Source: Cherax quadricarinatus (taxonomy: Eukaryota; Arthropoda; Malacostraca; Decapoda; Parastacidae). Taken from it: a stretch of 64,000 nt of DNA. The translations under genes and the position numbers were made by a program. Numbering within the stretch: position 1 is the first letter of the stretch; the number at the start of each line of letters is the position of its first letter. Below, piece after piece: positions 1 to 9,109 of this stretch. The stretch is from the NCBI RefSeq assembly GCF_038502225.1, contig NC_091301.1:21477859-21541858 (forward strand). The letters are read 5' to 3'. The notes under the pieces were generated by a model. That model made no database searches. It had not been told where the DNA came from and saw only the letters and a list, made by a program, of their open reading frames with translations.

Positions 1-158
1 TCTTGCAAAATTTTCTGGAGTCCTGTCATCAAAAATGTTTCAACAACAGCTATCATGTCGAGACGTCGAGTGCTCACAAAACTGTGTGTGAGCTCTCCAA
101 CATTAGTAATGAAACCTCTAATGTTGGCCGACAGGATGCTGATAGACTGGCTCCTCAT
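1..158 (-). CDS. LINE ORF2, endonuclease N-terminus (cut by window edge)
   Basis: Reading the minus strand from an ATG at 158-156 gives 52 open codons that run off the left edge. The peptide contains SANIRGF (Asn12) and AVVETFL (Glu40). An early Asn followed about 28 residues later by a Glu in a hydrophobic-ETFL context is how APE-type endonucleases of non-LTR retrotransposons begin. The frame starts 10 bp after the stop of the zinc-knuckle ORF1 on the same strand, the usual ORF1-ORF2 order. The rest of ORF2 lies outside the window, so the clade cannot be assigned. The family-level call rests on the motif spacing and the linkage to ORF1. Confidence 0.6.
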   Translation of the reverse strand, partial: MRSQSISILSANIRGFITNVGELTHSFVSTRRLDMIAVVETFLMTGLQKILQ

Positions 159-168
159 GATGATGTGG

Positions 169-745
169 TCAGCTTGAGGTGGTGGGTGTGTAGGGCATGT
201 AAGGTGCCTGCCCTAGAGAGAGGTAGGGTACTGAGGCAGCTGCAGGGATGTAGGTCTGTGGTCTTGTATAAGGCACAATACCACCTGCTGGGCTGGGATA
301 GGAGTAGCTGAGTGGGTGACGTGTAAGAGTGTTCACCAATTCAGAGATCCTGCTGGTTTGTTCTGAGAACAGTTCTCTAAACAGGTGGTCCTGTCTGTCA
401 AGTTCCTTTTTCTTCCGACACTGGTCCTCCTGATGTCCTTTCTTGTAGCAGTAATTACACCTGGTATCTCGCAGACAGTTGCTGGCAGTGTGCCCCTTCC
501 GGTGACAGCGAGAGCACAGCCTAGGTGCCTGGGAGGGTGGACTATGATTTGTTGCACGTCCTGTGTTTTGCAGATTTGTCCTCAGGTTCTGCCGCTGGAA
601 CTGTGTTAGTGGAGGGTGAGACAACTGTAGATGTCTTCCTCCTCCACGTCCTCTTCCACGTCCTCTGCCTCGTCCTCTACCAGTTCTGACAGATGTGTCC
701 CTGCTGTTCTTACTTTGGCGCAGTAGGTGATCAGGTGAAGTGATA

Positions 746-819
<74 letters not shown>

Positions 820-897
820 ATTTCTCCATCCACTGGTGGTCGAAAGGTATCTTGTGCATGTTATTCCGGACACGTCGAATGTTAGGTAAAAGGACAC
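169..897 (-). CDS. LINE ORF1, gag-like protein with two CCHC zinc knuckles
   Basis: The frame is 242 codons. Residues 128-141 and 147-160 are two CX2CX4HX4C zinc knuckles (C128, C131, H136, C141; C147, C150, H155, C160), a nucleic-acid-binding module of LINE ORF1 and Gag proteins. An Arg-Gly run (about residues 71-88) precedes them, and the last 60 residues are rich in Pro and Tyr. The protein would coat element RNA. Residues 28-50 are only the translation of a (CA)n/(CT)n microsatellite, so the true N-terminus is probably lost or lies in another frame; the listed start is just the first codon of the open frame. ORF2 begins 10 bp downstream on the same strand. An LTR-element Gag is a less likely alternative, because the next frame is an endonuclease. 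Confidence 0.6.
747..820. repeat. (CT)n/(CA)n compound microsatellite
   Basis: About 48 bp of CT dinucleotides pass into about 26 bp of CA. It interrupts the 5' part of the zinc-knuckle ORF1 frame. Confidence 0.95.
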
Positions 898-904
898 AAG
901 TGCA

Positions 905-980
905 ACGAATGTGACATTTTATTGTGGCAACGTTTCGCTCTCCAGGAGCTTTGGCGGTAATACTACCAACATTAATACAC
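905..980 (-). repeat. CGAAACGT hairpin element (sub-type with GCTCTCC stem)
   Basis: The plus strand reads GGCAACGTTTCGCTCTCCAG. On the minus strand, GCTCCTGGAGAGC forms a hairpin directly before GAAACGTTGCC. The same core, altered, recurs at 55136-55170. It belongs to a dispersed set of hairpin elements that share GAAACGT after a short stem. No protein-coding content is seen. Confidence 0.55.
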
Positions 981-1309
981 GTCGAGTGTTGTTGAGGACC
1001 CGACGATATCTTCAACATAGCCGCTTCTCTTCTCCTCGATGGTATCTGAATAATTACGCTTACAATGCAGTAGTCCCTAACCTTTCAGTATGAAAGAGCC
1101 AAATTTATAAGAGGGCCGTATGTATGTAATTTTTGTGAATAATAACAATAATATTTTGCAACTGTTGACACTGTGCAGTGTGGAATCACACCCATTTCCT
1201 AGAAGGACCACATGCGGCCCTCAGGCCGCATGTTGGGGACCCCCTGTCTTACAGTATATCCGCTCCCTAGCAGTTACGGTATCTCTCTCAAGAAGCAACC
1301 TGTAGTATC

Positions 1310-1995
1310 TCTCGCTCTGAAGCTTCTGACAGCATCTCTCCCCCTAAAGTTTCTGACAGTATTTCTCCCCCTGAAACTTCTGACAATGTCTCTCCCCCTG
1401 AAACTTCTGACAGTATCTTTCCCCCTGAAGATTCTGACAGCATCTTTTTCCGTGAAAATTCTGATGGTATCTCTCACAGAAGATTCTGACATCATCTCTT
1501 CACCTGAAGCTTCTGACAGTATCTCTCCTCCTGATGCTTCTGACAGTATCTTTCCCCCAGAAGATTCTGACAGCATCTTTTCCCATGAAGATTCTGATGG
1601 TATCTCTCACTGAAGATTCTGATAGCATCTCTTCAACTGAAGCTCCTGACAGCTCTCCCCCTGAAGCTTCTGACAGCGTCTTTCCCCTGAAGATTCTGAC
1701 AACATTCCCACTGAAGATTCTGACAACATCTTTTCCCTGAAGATTCTAACATCTTTCCCACTGAAGATTCTAACATCTTTCCCACTGAAGATTCTGACAA
1801 CATTCCCACTGAAGATTCTGACAACATTCCCACTGAAGATTCTGACAACATCTTTCCCCTGAAGGTTCTCACAGCATTTCTCTCACTGAAGATTCAGACA
1901 GCATCTCTCTCCCCTGGAGCTTCTGGCAGCACTTCTGTCACTTGAAGATTCTGACAGTATCTCTCCCACTGAAGATTCTGAGGGTCTCTTTTCCA
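1310..1995. repeat. 27-bp minisatellite
   Basis: Imperfect tandem copies of a 27-bp unit built on TTCTGACAGTATCTCTCCCC followed by CTGAAGA or CTGAAAC, about 25 copies. Some units carry deletions (for example near 1650-1810). Both strands hold frames of 60-130 codons because the unit is nine codons long. No start context or non-repeat protein sequence supports translation. Confidence 0.9.
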
Positions 1996-2016
1996 CTGAA
2001 GCTATCTATAACATCA

Positions 2017-3747
2017 CTTCGACCACCACCACTAACACCTCCAACACCGACTCCTCCACCGGATGCATCTCCACCGCCACCTCTACCACTACTGGTAACA
2101 TCTCCACCATCTCCACCGGCGCCTCCAGCATTATTGGTAGCGCCTCCACTACCACTGGTAGTGCCTCCACCACCACTGGTAGCGTCTCCACCACCACTGG
2201 TAACACCACCACCACCACTGGTAGCGTCTCCACCACCACTGGTAGCGCCTCCACGGCCACTGGTAACACCACCACAACCACTGGTAGCGTCTCCACCACC
2301 ACTGGTAGCGCCTCCACGGCAGCTGGTAGCGCTTCCATCACCACTGGTAGCACCACCAAACCACCACTGGTAACGCCTTCACCACCACTAGTAGCGCCTC
2401 CACCACCACTGGTAACACCACCACCACCACCACCACCACTGGTAGCGCCTCCACCACCACTGGTAGCGCCTCCACCACCACTGGTAACACCACCACCACT
2501 GGTAGCGTCTTCATCACCACTGGTAGCGTCTCCACCACCACTGGTAGCGCCTCCACCACCACTGGTAGCGCCTCCACCACCACTGGTAGCGGTTCCACCA
2601 TCACTGGTAACATCACACCACTGGTAGCGTCTCCACCACCACTGGTAGCAGTTCCACCACCACAGGTAGCGCCTCCACTACCACTGAGAGCGTCTCCACC
2701 ACCAATGGTAGCGCCTCCACTGCCACTGATAGCGTCTCCACCACCACTGGTAGCTCCTCCACCACCACTGGTAGCTCCTCCACCACCACTGGTAGCGGCT
2801 CCACCACCACTGGTAGCGGCTCCACCACCACTTGTAGCTCCTCCACCATCACTGGTAGTTCCTCCACCACCACTGGTAGCTCCTCCACCACCACTGGTAG
2901 CTCCTCCACCACCGCTGGTAGCAGCTCCACCACCACTTGTAGCTCCTCCACCACCACTGGTAGCGGCTCCACCACCACTGGTAGCGGTTCCACCACCCCT
3001 GGTAGCTCCTCCACCACCACTGGTAGCGGCTCCACCACCACTGGTAGCGGCTCCACCACCACTGGTAGCTCCACCACCACTGGTAGCGGCTCCACCACCA
3101 CTGGTAGCGGCTCCTCCACCACTGGTAGCTCCTCCACCACCAATGGTAGCTCCTCCACCACCACTGGTAGCTCCTCCACCACCACTGATAGCGCCTCCAC
3201 CACCACCGGTAGCTCCACCACCACTGGTAGCTCCTCCACTACCACTGGTAGCTCCTCCACCACCACTGGTAGCGGCTCCACCACCACTGGTAGCTCCTCC
3301 ACCACCACTGGTAGCGCCTCCACCACCACTGGTAGCTCCTCCACCACCACTGGTAGCTCCTCCACCACCACTGGTAGCTCCACCACCACTGGTAGCGCCT
3401 CCACCACCACTGGTAGCTCCTCCACCATCACTGGTAGCGGCTCCACCAACACTGGTAGCGGCTCCACCAACACTGGTAGCTCCTCCACCACCACTGGTAG
3501 CTCCTCCACCACCACTGGTAGCTCCTCCACCACCACTGGTAGCTCCTCCACCACCACTGGTAGCTCCTCCACCATCACTGGTAGCGGCTCCACCAACACT
3601 GGTAGCGGCTCCACCAACACTGGTAGCTCCTTCACCACCACTGGTAGCTCCTCCACCACCACTGGTAGCTCCTCCACCACCACTGGTAGCTCCTCCACCA
3701 ACACTGGTAGCTCCTCCACCACCACTGGTAGCGCCTCTACGGTGTGG
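2017..3747. repeat. 21-bp minisatellite, open on both strands
   Basis: About 80 copies of a 21-bp unit (GGTAGC followed by TCCTCCACCACCACT), with 18-bp variants. The plus strand reads as Leu-Val-Ala-Pro repeats (370 codons) and the minus strand as Leu-Pro-Val-Val-Val-Glu-Glu repeats (392 codons). Both frames stay open because the unit is seven codons and contains no stop. I see no signal peptide, splice sites or unique flanking domain, so I treat it as non-coding. Confidence 0.9.
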
Positions 3748-3952
3748 GATATGTCTACCTTATTTAATGTTAGAATGTCATTATCTTTCATTATTATTCC
3801 CGAATTTGACCAGTTAACTGTGATCCAGTCGCCCGTTCTCTAAGCTTGGTTAAGCTTGGAGACGAAATGTGCCCAGGAGGGCGAAACAGCGTCAATGCCC
3901 TGCCTTAGGTAGCTTGAGAAGATCATTCTCAGTAGCTTAGGCACGAGGTGCA

Positions 3953-4111
<159 letters not shown>

Positions 4112-4227
4112 ATAGTGCATGAGGATACATTCGATCTCACAGACTTGTTTAATGATTCACTGGCGGAGTCTCTTTCCATCCTCATTCAATCATCTCGTCA
4201 TGGAGTGTTTTGCTACTCCCCAAGTGT

Positions 4228-4530
4228 CTGTCTGTGTCCCAGAGCTCAATTGCTAGCACACTCAGCTCACATACTGAGGTCCGTGGTTCGACCCCCGTTA
4301 CTGGTGGAAACATTAGGACGTGTTTCCTTATGACACCTACTGTCCCTGTCCACTCATCAGTAAAATTGGTATCTAAGTATTAGTCAACTGGTGTGGGTCG
4401 CATCCTGGGAACAAAATTTTCCCGAAATGCTCTGCATAACAAGGGGCTTTCTGTATAGTAGTATGTCATTGATATCAGCTAGGCAAAAATAGAAATAAAG
4501 ATTGTTATTATTATTATTATTATTATTATG
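4228..4530 (+). mobile_element. tRNA-derived SINE with ATT-repeat tail
   Basis: A box B-like GTGGTTCGACCCCCG lies near 4282, about 40 bp after a degenerate box A region (CAATTGCTAGCACACTCAGC). The body contains GTGGGTCGCATCCTGGGA and GAAATGCTCTGCATAACAAG, and the element ends in (TTA)n at 4502-4530. A second copy of the same head and body lies on the minus strand near 57085. This is the structure of a SINE: pol III head, unrelated body and simple 3' tail. It would be mobilised by a partner LINE. No clean target-site duplication was found. Confidence 0.65.
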
Positions 4531-4597
4531 TAAAGTTTTCCCATCCCCACCAACCCTCAGACCTGTATAGTAAGTGAAGGATTTGTATATCAATTTT

Positions 4598-4793
4598 CGT
4601 CAAGGGACTCACGAAATCGTAATGACACGATTGCAAACAAACCATACCCCGGCCGGGATTGAACCCGCGGTCATAGAGTCTCAAAACTCCAGCCCGTCGC
4701 GTTAGCTGGTCTAGTGGCTAACGCGACGGGCTGGAGTTTTGAGACTCCATGACCGCGGGTTCAATCCCGGCCGGGGTATGGTCCGTCAAGGGA
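4598..4793 (-). mobile_element. Palindromic (snapback) tRNA-like SINE with 10-bp target-site duplication
   Basis: CGTCAAGGGA occurs at 4598-4607 and 4784-4793 and encloses the element as a 10-bp direct repeat. Inside, 4642-4706 and 4717-4781 are inverted 65-bp arms that differ at one base and leave a 10-nt loop. Each arm is a tRNA-like head: the right arm has GGTCTAGTGGCTAACGC (box A-like) and GGTTCAATCCC at 4758-4768 (box B). The left end, 4608-4641, is a tail that contains its own small hairpin and reads TTGCAATCGTGTCATTACGA on the minus strand. The duplication suggests one insertion of an already palindromic molecule. A related copy lies at 54865-55103. Confidence 0.75.
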
Positions 4794-4930
4794 ATTATTT
4801 GTAACGGAAATGTTGGAATTTTAGTGTATAATTCCACATTTCCTAAGCCCAACCTTTAAAAGAAGCTGCTCTTAATCGTGTGAAGCTGTGTGTAGATGAT
4901 CCACATAACTTGCGTTGTGTGTGTGTATAT

Positions 4931-7842
4931 GTACTCACAAAGTTGTACTTACTTAGTTGTGGTTACAAGGGTCGAGTCACAGCTCCTGGCCCCGCCTCTT
5001 CGCTGGACGCTACTAGGTCATTCTTCCTGCTCCATGAGCTTTATCATACCCCTTCATCAAGTTATGTATGGATCCTGCCTCCCCTACATCACTTCCAAGA
5101 CTATTCCACTTCTCGACAACTCTGTGACTAAAGAAATACTTTCTAACATCCGTGTGATTCATCTGAATCTTCAACTTCCAACTGTTACCCCTTCTTGCCG
5201 AGTCCCATCTCTGGAACATCCTGTCTCTGTCCACCTTGTCAATTCCTCTCAGTATTTTGTATGTCGTTATCATATCCCCCCTATTTCTCCTGTCCTTAAG
5301 TGTCTTCAGGTCGATTTCTCTTAACTTCTCGTAGGACATACCGCTTAGCTCCGGGACCAGTCCAGTTGCATTTCCTCTAGTTTCCTTACATGCTTGCCTA
5401 GGTGTGGGTTCCAAATTGGTGCTGCATATTCCAATATGGGCCTAAAGTACGCAGTGTTCTTAAGTTTGCTAAGGTCCCTTGTGTTATAGTCACCCCGAGA
5501 TCCTTTTTCTTGAGTGAGGTTTGTAGTCTCTGACCCCCTAGACTGTACTCCATCTGCGGTCTTCTTTGCCCTTCCCCAATCTTCATGGCTTTGCACTTGG
5601 TGGGGTTGAACTCCAGAAGCCAGTTGCTGGACCAGGCCTGCAGCCTGTCCAGATCCCTCTGTAGTTCTGCCTAGTCCCCGTCCGACTGAATTCTTCTTAT
5701 CAGTTTCACATCATCTGCAAACAGCGATACTTCGAAGTCTATTCCTTCCGTCATTTCGTTCACAAATACCAGAAACAGCACCGGTCCTAGGACTGACCCC
5801 TATGGAGCCACGCTCGTCACAGGCACCCACTCTGACGCCTCGCCACGTACTGTGACCCGCTGTTGTCTTCCTGACAGGTATTCCCTGATCAATTGCAGTG
5901 CCTTCCCTGTTATCCCTGCCTGGTCCTCCAGCTTTTGCACTAATCTTTTGTGTGGAACTGTTTCAAACGCCCTCTTACAGTTCAGGAAAATGGAATCTAC
6001 CCACCCCTCTCTCTCTTGTCTTACTGCTGTCACCGTGTCAAAAAACTCCAGTAGGTTTGTGACACAGAATTTCCCGTCCCTGAAACCGTGCTGGCTGTCG
6101 TCGATAAGCTCATCCCTTTCTATGTGCTCCACCATTCTTCTCCTGATGATCTTCTCCATGACTTTGTATATTATACATGTCAGTGACACTGGTCTGTAGT
6201 TTAGTGCTTCGTGTCTTGCTCCTTTTGCTCATTTGCTGTCTTTCATGCCTCAGGTAGTCGCCCTGTTTCGATAGATGTGTTGAAGATAGCTGTTAGTGGT
6301 ACGCATAGCGCCTCTGCTGCCTCTCTCAGGACCCATGGAGAGGTGTTATCCGACCCCATCGGCTTTGAGGTATCTAGCTCGCTTAGCAGCCTCTTCACTT
6401 CTTCTTCGGTTGCATGTGTTGTGTCCAACACTTGAAGGTGTACCCCTTCCCCTTTCCGTCTTTCTGGAGTCTTCTGTTTCCTCTGTGAACACTTCTTTGA
6501 ATCTCATGTTGAGCTCCTCACATACTTCATGGTCGTCTCTTGCGAGTGCCCTTCTTTTCTTCCTCGGCCTGTTTACCTGGTCCTTGACGGCTGTTTTCCT
6601 CCTGATGTGGCTGTACAACAGTTTTGGGTCAGATTTAGTTTTCGCTGCTGTCATTTTCGCATAACCGTTGGGCCTCCCTTCTTCTCTGTGCATATTCATT
6701 TCTGGCTCTACGACTTCTTTCATTATTCTCCTGGGTCATTTGCCTTCTATACTTCTTCCATTCTCTAGCACACTTGGTTTTGGCCTCTCTACACCTTTGG
6801 GTGAACCTCGGGCTCCCCTTACCTTCTCGTTATTTCTGATACCCTTGTGTACAAACCTCTCCTTAGCTTCCTTGCATATTAATGTCACATATTCCATCAT
6901 CTCGTTTACTGACTTTCCTGCCAGTTCTCTGTCCCACTGAACCCCTTGCAGGAAATTCCTTCTGTCCCATGCAAGAAATTCTTCATGGCCCCTCTCTTGT
7001 AGTTTGGCTTCATTCGTCCTGCCCTTCCTTTTTCCTTCTCCACTTGTAACTCTACTATGTATTCGAAGCTCAGAACCACGTGATCACTGGCCCCCAGGTA
7101 TCTTTCATATGTAATGTTCTCAATATCTGCACTACCCGAGGTGAATATTAGGTCCAGTCTCGCTGGTTCATCCTCTCCTCTTTCTCTGGTAGTGTACTTT
7201 ACTTGTTGGTGTATGAGGTTTTCCGGTACCACCTCCATCATCTTAGCCTTCCCCATATCTGGACCCCCATGTGGCTCCAGGTTTTCCAAGTCGATTTCCT
7301 TGTGGTTGAAGTCACCTGTAATTAGCAGCTTTGCCCTGCTCGCGTGAACCCTTCTGGCCACTTCAGCCAGTGTATCAGCCATTGCTCTATTACTCCTATC
7401 ATATTCTTGCCTTGGCCTCCTGCTGTTCTGTGGTGGGTTATACATCACTGCAATTACCACCTTGGGACCTCCAGACTGAAGTGTTCCTATTATGTAGTCT
7501 CTTATTTCTCCTCTGTCTCCTCTCTCCAGCTCGTGAAACTCCCATCGGTTTTTGATGAGCAATGCCACTCCTCCACCCCCTCTGTTCCCTCTGTCTTTCC
7601 TCAGGATCTGATATCCCGTTGGAAAGATGGCATCTGTTATCATTCCTGTCAGCTTGGTTTCTGTGAGAGCTATGAAGTCTGGTGATGCCTCTTTGACTCT
7701 TTCGTGCCATTTCTCCCACTAAATCGTTATTCCATCAGAGTTGGTGTACCATATCTTTAGTCTCCTCTCCACCACTGTGTTCTGGGGAAGGGGGGGGTCT
7801 GTGAGGGCGGGGGACCTGGCAATGTGCTGTGAGATTCTATAG
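4931..7842 (-). mobile_element. Jockey/CR1-like LINE, copy A (5'-truncated)
   Basis: The 3' end (plus-strand GTACTCAC, then GTTGTGGTTACAAGGGTCGA) lies at 4931 after a short GTGTGTGTATAT stretch. The 5' end stops at a (GT)n run at 7843. Between them lies ORF2 only, from the endonuclease start to the C-terminus, in several frames. Compared with the intact copy at 42056-46150, ORF1 is missing. Both ends abut TG-type simple repeats. Confidence 0.85.
5013..7760 (-). pseudogene. LINE ORF2 (endonuclease-reverse transcriptase), broken by frameshifts
   Basis: Pieces of one protein appear in order on the minus strand. They are the endonuclease start IWYTNSDGITI (about 7730), the core with ITGDFNHKEIDLENLEPHG and GASDHVVLSF (6906-7643), linker pieces (6243-6723), the RT fragment with GFRDGKFCVTNLLEFFD and KRAFETVPHKRL (5800-6189), and the C-terminal region (5013-5414). 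The RT catalytic FADD is altered or out of frame near 5725. At least five frameshifts or stops separate the pieces, so no full protein can be made. It would have cut target DNA and primed reverse transcription. The copy at 42136-45150 shows the intact order. Confidence 0.85.
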
Positions 7843-7862
7843 TGCGTGTGTGTGTGTGTGTG

Positions 7863-8340
7863 CCAGGATACAGAGAAAGCGTGTGGTGGCAGCGACTGAA
7901 AGATGTGTTTCCACACAGTGTGTTATTCCAGTGCTTGGTGACCAGACAAGCAAGGGATAGATCTCGCAAGTGTATCCAGGAGTCAGTAACGCACCCCGAG
8001 TGAGCTGCCCAGGACGCTGTAAGTCGAGGATGTGTCAGACACCGCCACTGCCACCGCCAGCACTTCTGCAACCGCCAGCATCGCCACCGCAGCCGCCGCC
8101 ACTGCCGTCAGTGCATCCAGTGCCCCTTACACATCCAGCGACACCAACCTATCCAGAGCATCCACCTCCTCGATACCCCAGTAATTACCTCCCTCAGGAT
8201 GCTTGCAGGTGTGTGCTCCTAGAGGAGCTATTGATTACCTGTAATTAAGCGAGCGTAATTATTGATGAGTGTTTATGTAACCACGTCAGCTTGTATTAGG
8301 CGCTCATCGCGGCCTCCCTGCCCCGGCCACCCCAACACAA
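7863..8340. other. Unassigned stretch, CCGCCA-rich in the middle
   Basis: Between the 5' end of LINE copy A and the next tandem array. 8035-8130 is rich in CCGCCA/CAGCC triplets and gives a proline-rich frame of 92 codons (7970-8248). I recognise no domain and see no convincing exon borders. Confidence 0.4.
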
Positions 8341-8516
8341 CACCAGGAGGAAGAGAAGGTGATGCAAGAGGAGGTGGAGGAGGAAGAGAAGGTGATGCAA
8401 GAGGAGGTGGAGGAGGAAGAGAAGGTGATGTAAGAGGAGGTGGAGGAGGAAGACAAGGTGATGTAAGAGGAGGTGGAGGAGGAAGAGAAGGTGATGTAAG
8501 AGGAGGTGGAGGAGGA
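8341..8516. repeat. 33-bp minisatellite
   Basis: Five tandem copies of a 33-bp purine-rich unit, GAAGAGAAGGTGATG followed by (C/T)AAGAGGAGGTGGAGGAG. Adjacent units differ at one or two bases. Confidence 0.93.
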
Positions 8517-8520
8517 ATGA

Positions 8521-8619
8521 GGAATGAGCTGATGTGGGTAACATCTCTTAGCTTGCCAATAAAGTTAGGAATCCTTAACCTTGTCAAACCCTGTGTAAAA
8601 AAAAAAAAAAAAAAAAAAA
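8521..8619 (+). mobile_element. 3' end of a poly(A)-tailed LINE, extremely 5'-truncated
   Basis: GAGCTGATGTGGGTAACATC, TTAGCTTGCCAATAAAGTTA and CCTTAACCTTGTCAAACCCT lead into about 22 A residues. The same 3' end occurs on the minus strand at 34389-34760, where it follows a LINE C-terminal frame. The AATAAAG may serve as a polyadenylation signal of the element. Confidence 0.65.
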
Positions 8620-8900
8620 GTGCAAGAGGAGGTGGAGGAGGAAGAGAAGTAGAGGAAGGAAGAGATGAAGTAGAGGAAGAAAAGAAGTGGAGGAGGAAGA
8701 AGAAAAGAAGTACAGGAGGAAGGGAAATAGAGCAAGAGAAACAAGAAGTGCAGGAGGAACAGAAGTCGAGAAATAATAAGAAATGGAAAAGGAAGACAAA
8801 AAGTGGAGGAGTAGGAGGAGGAGAGGAAGGAAGGTAAGATGGGAAGGTAAAAGAAAGAATTGAATGGAAAGAGATAGGAGTTGTAGAAGGGGTGAAATCG
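8620..8900. repeat. Purine-rich (GA) low-complexity tract
   Basis: Almost only A and G on the plus strand (GAGGAGGAAGAG variants), without a fixed unit. It gives basic or acidic low-complexity frames that I do not regard as genes. Confidence 0.8.
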
Positions 8901-9109
8901 GGTAAAGATGTCATAGAGAAAGAAAAAATTAACAAAGTACAAACCAAGAGTATAAGCAGAGAGATCGAAAGAGATGAGAAAGACAGAAATAAAACAACCC
9001 AAGAGATGACAAATAAGAAAGAATAAATGAATGTATAACGGAAACGCAAAAGCTGCATCGAAGACAAGTCCATTATACTAAACCTGCAAGAAGACCGTCT
9101 CTGCAAGAA

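Noticed and set aside
169..897. Gag of an LTR retrotransposon or endogenous retrovirus
   Set aside because: The following frame is an APE-type endonuclease start, not a protease or RT, and no LTR is visible.
2613..3817. Elastin- or collagen-like protein in the 21-bp array
   Set aside because: No Gly-X-Y pattern, signal peptide or exon borders; both strands are equally open.
4700..4781. A functional tRNA gene in the palindrome arm
   Set aside because: Box A and box B are present, but the spacing is about 8 nt longer than usual and I could not fold an acceptor stem with a plausible anticodon loop. The tail and duplications fit a SINE.
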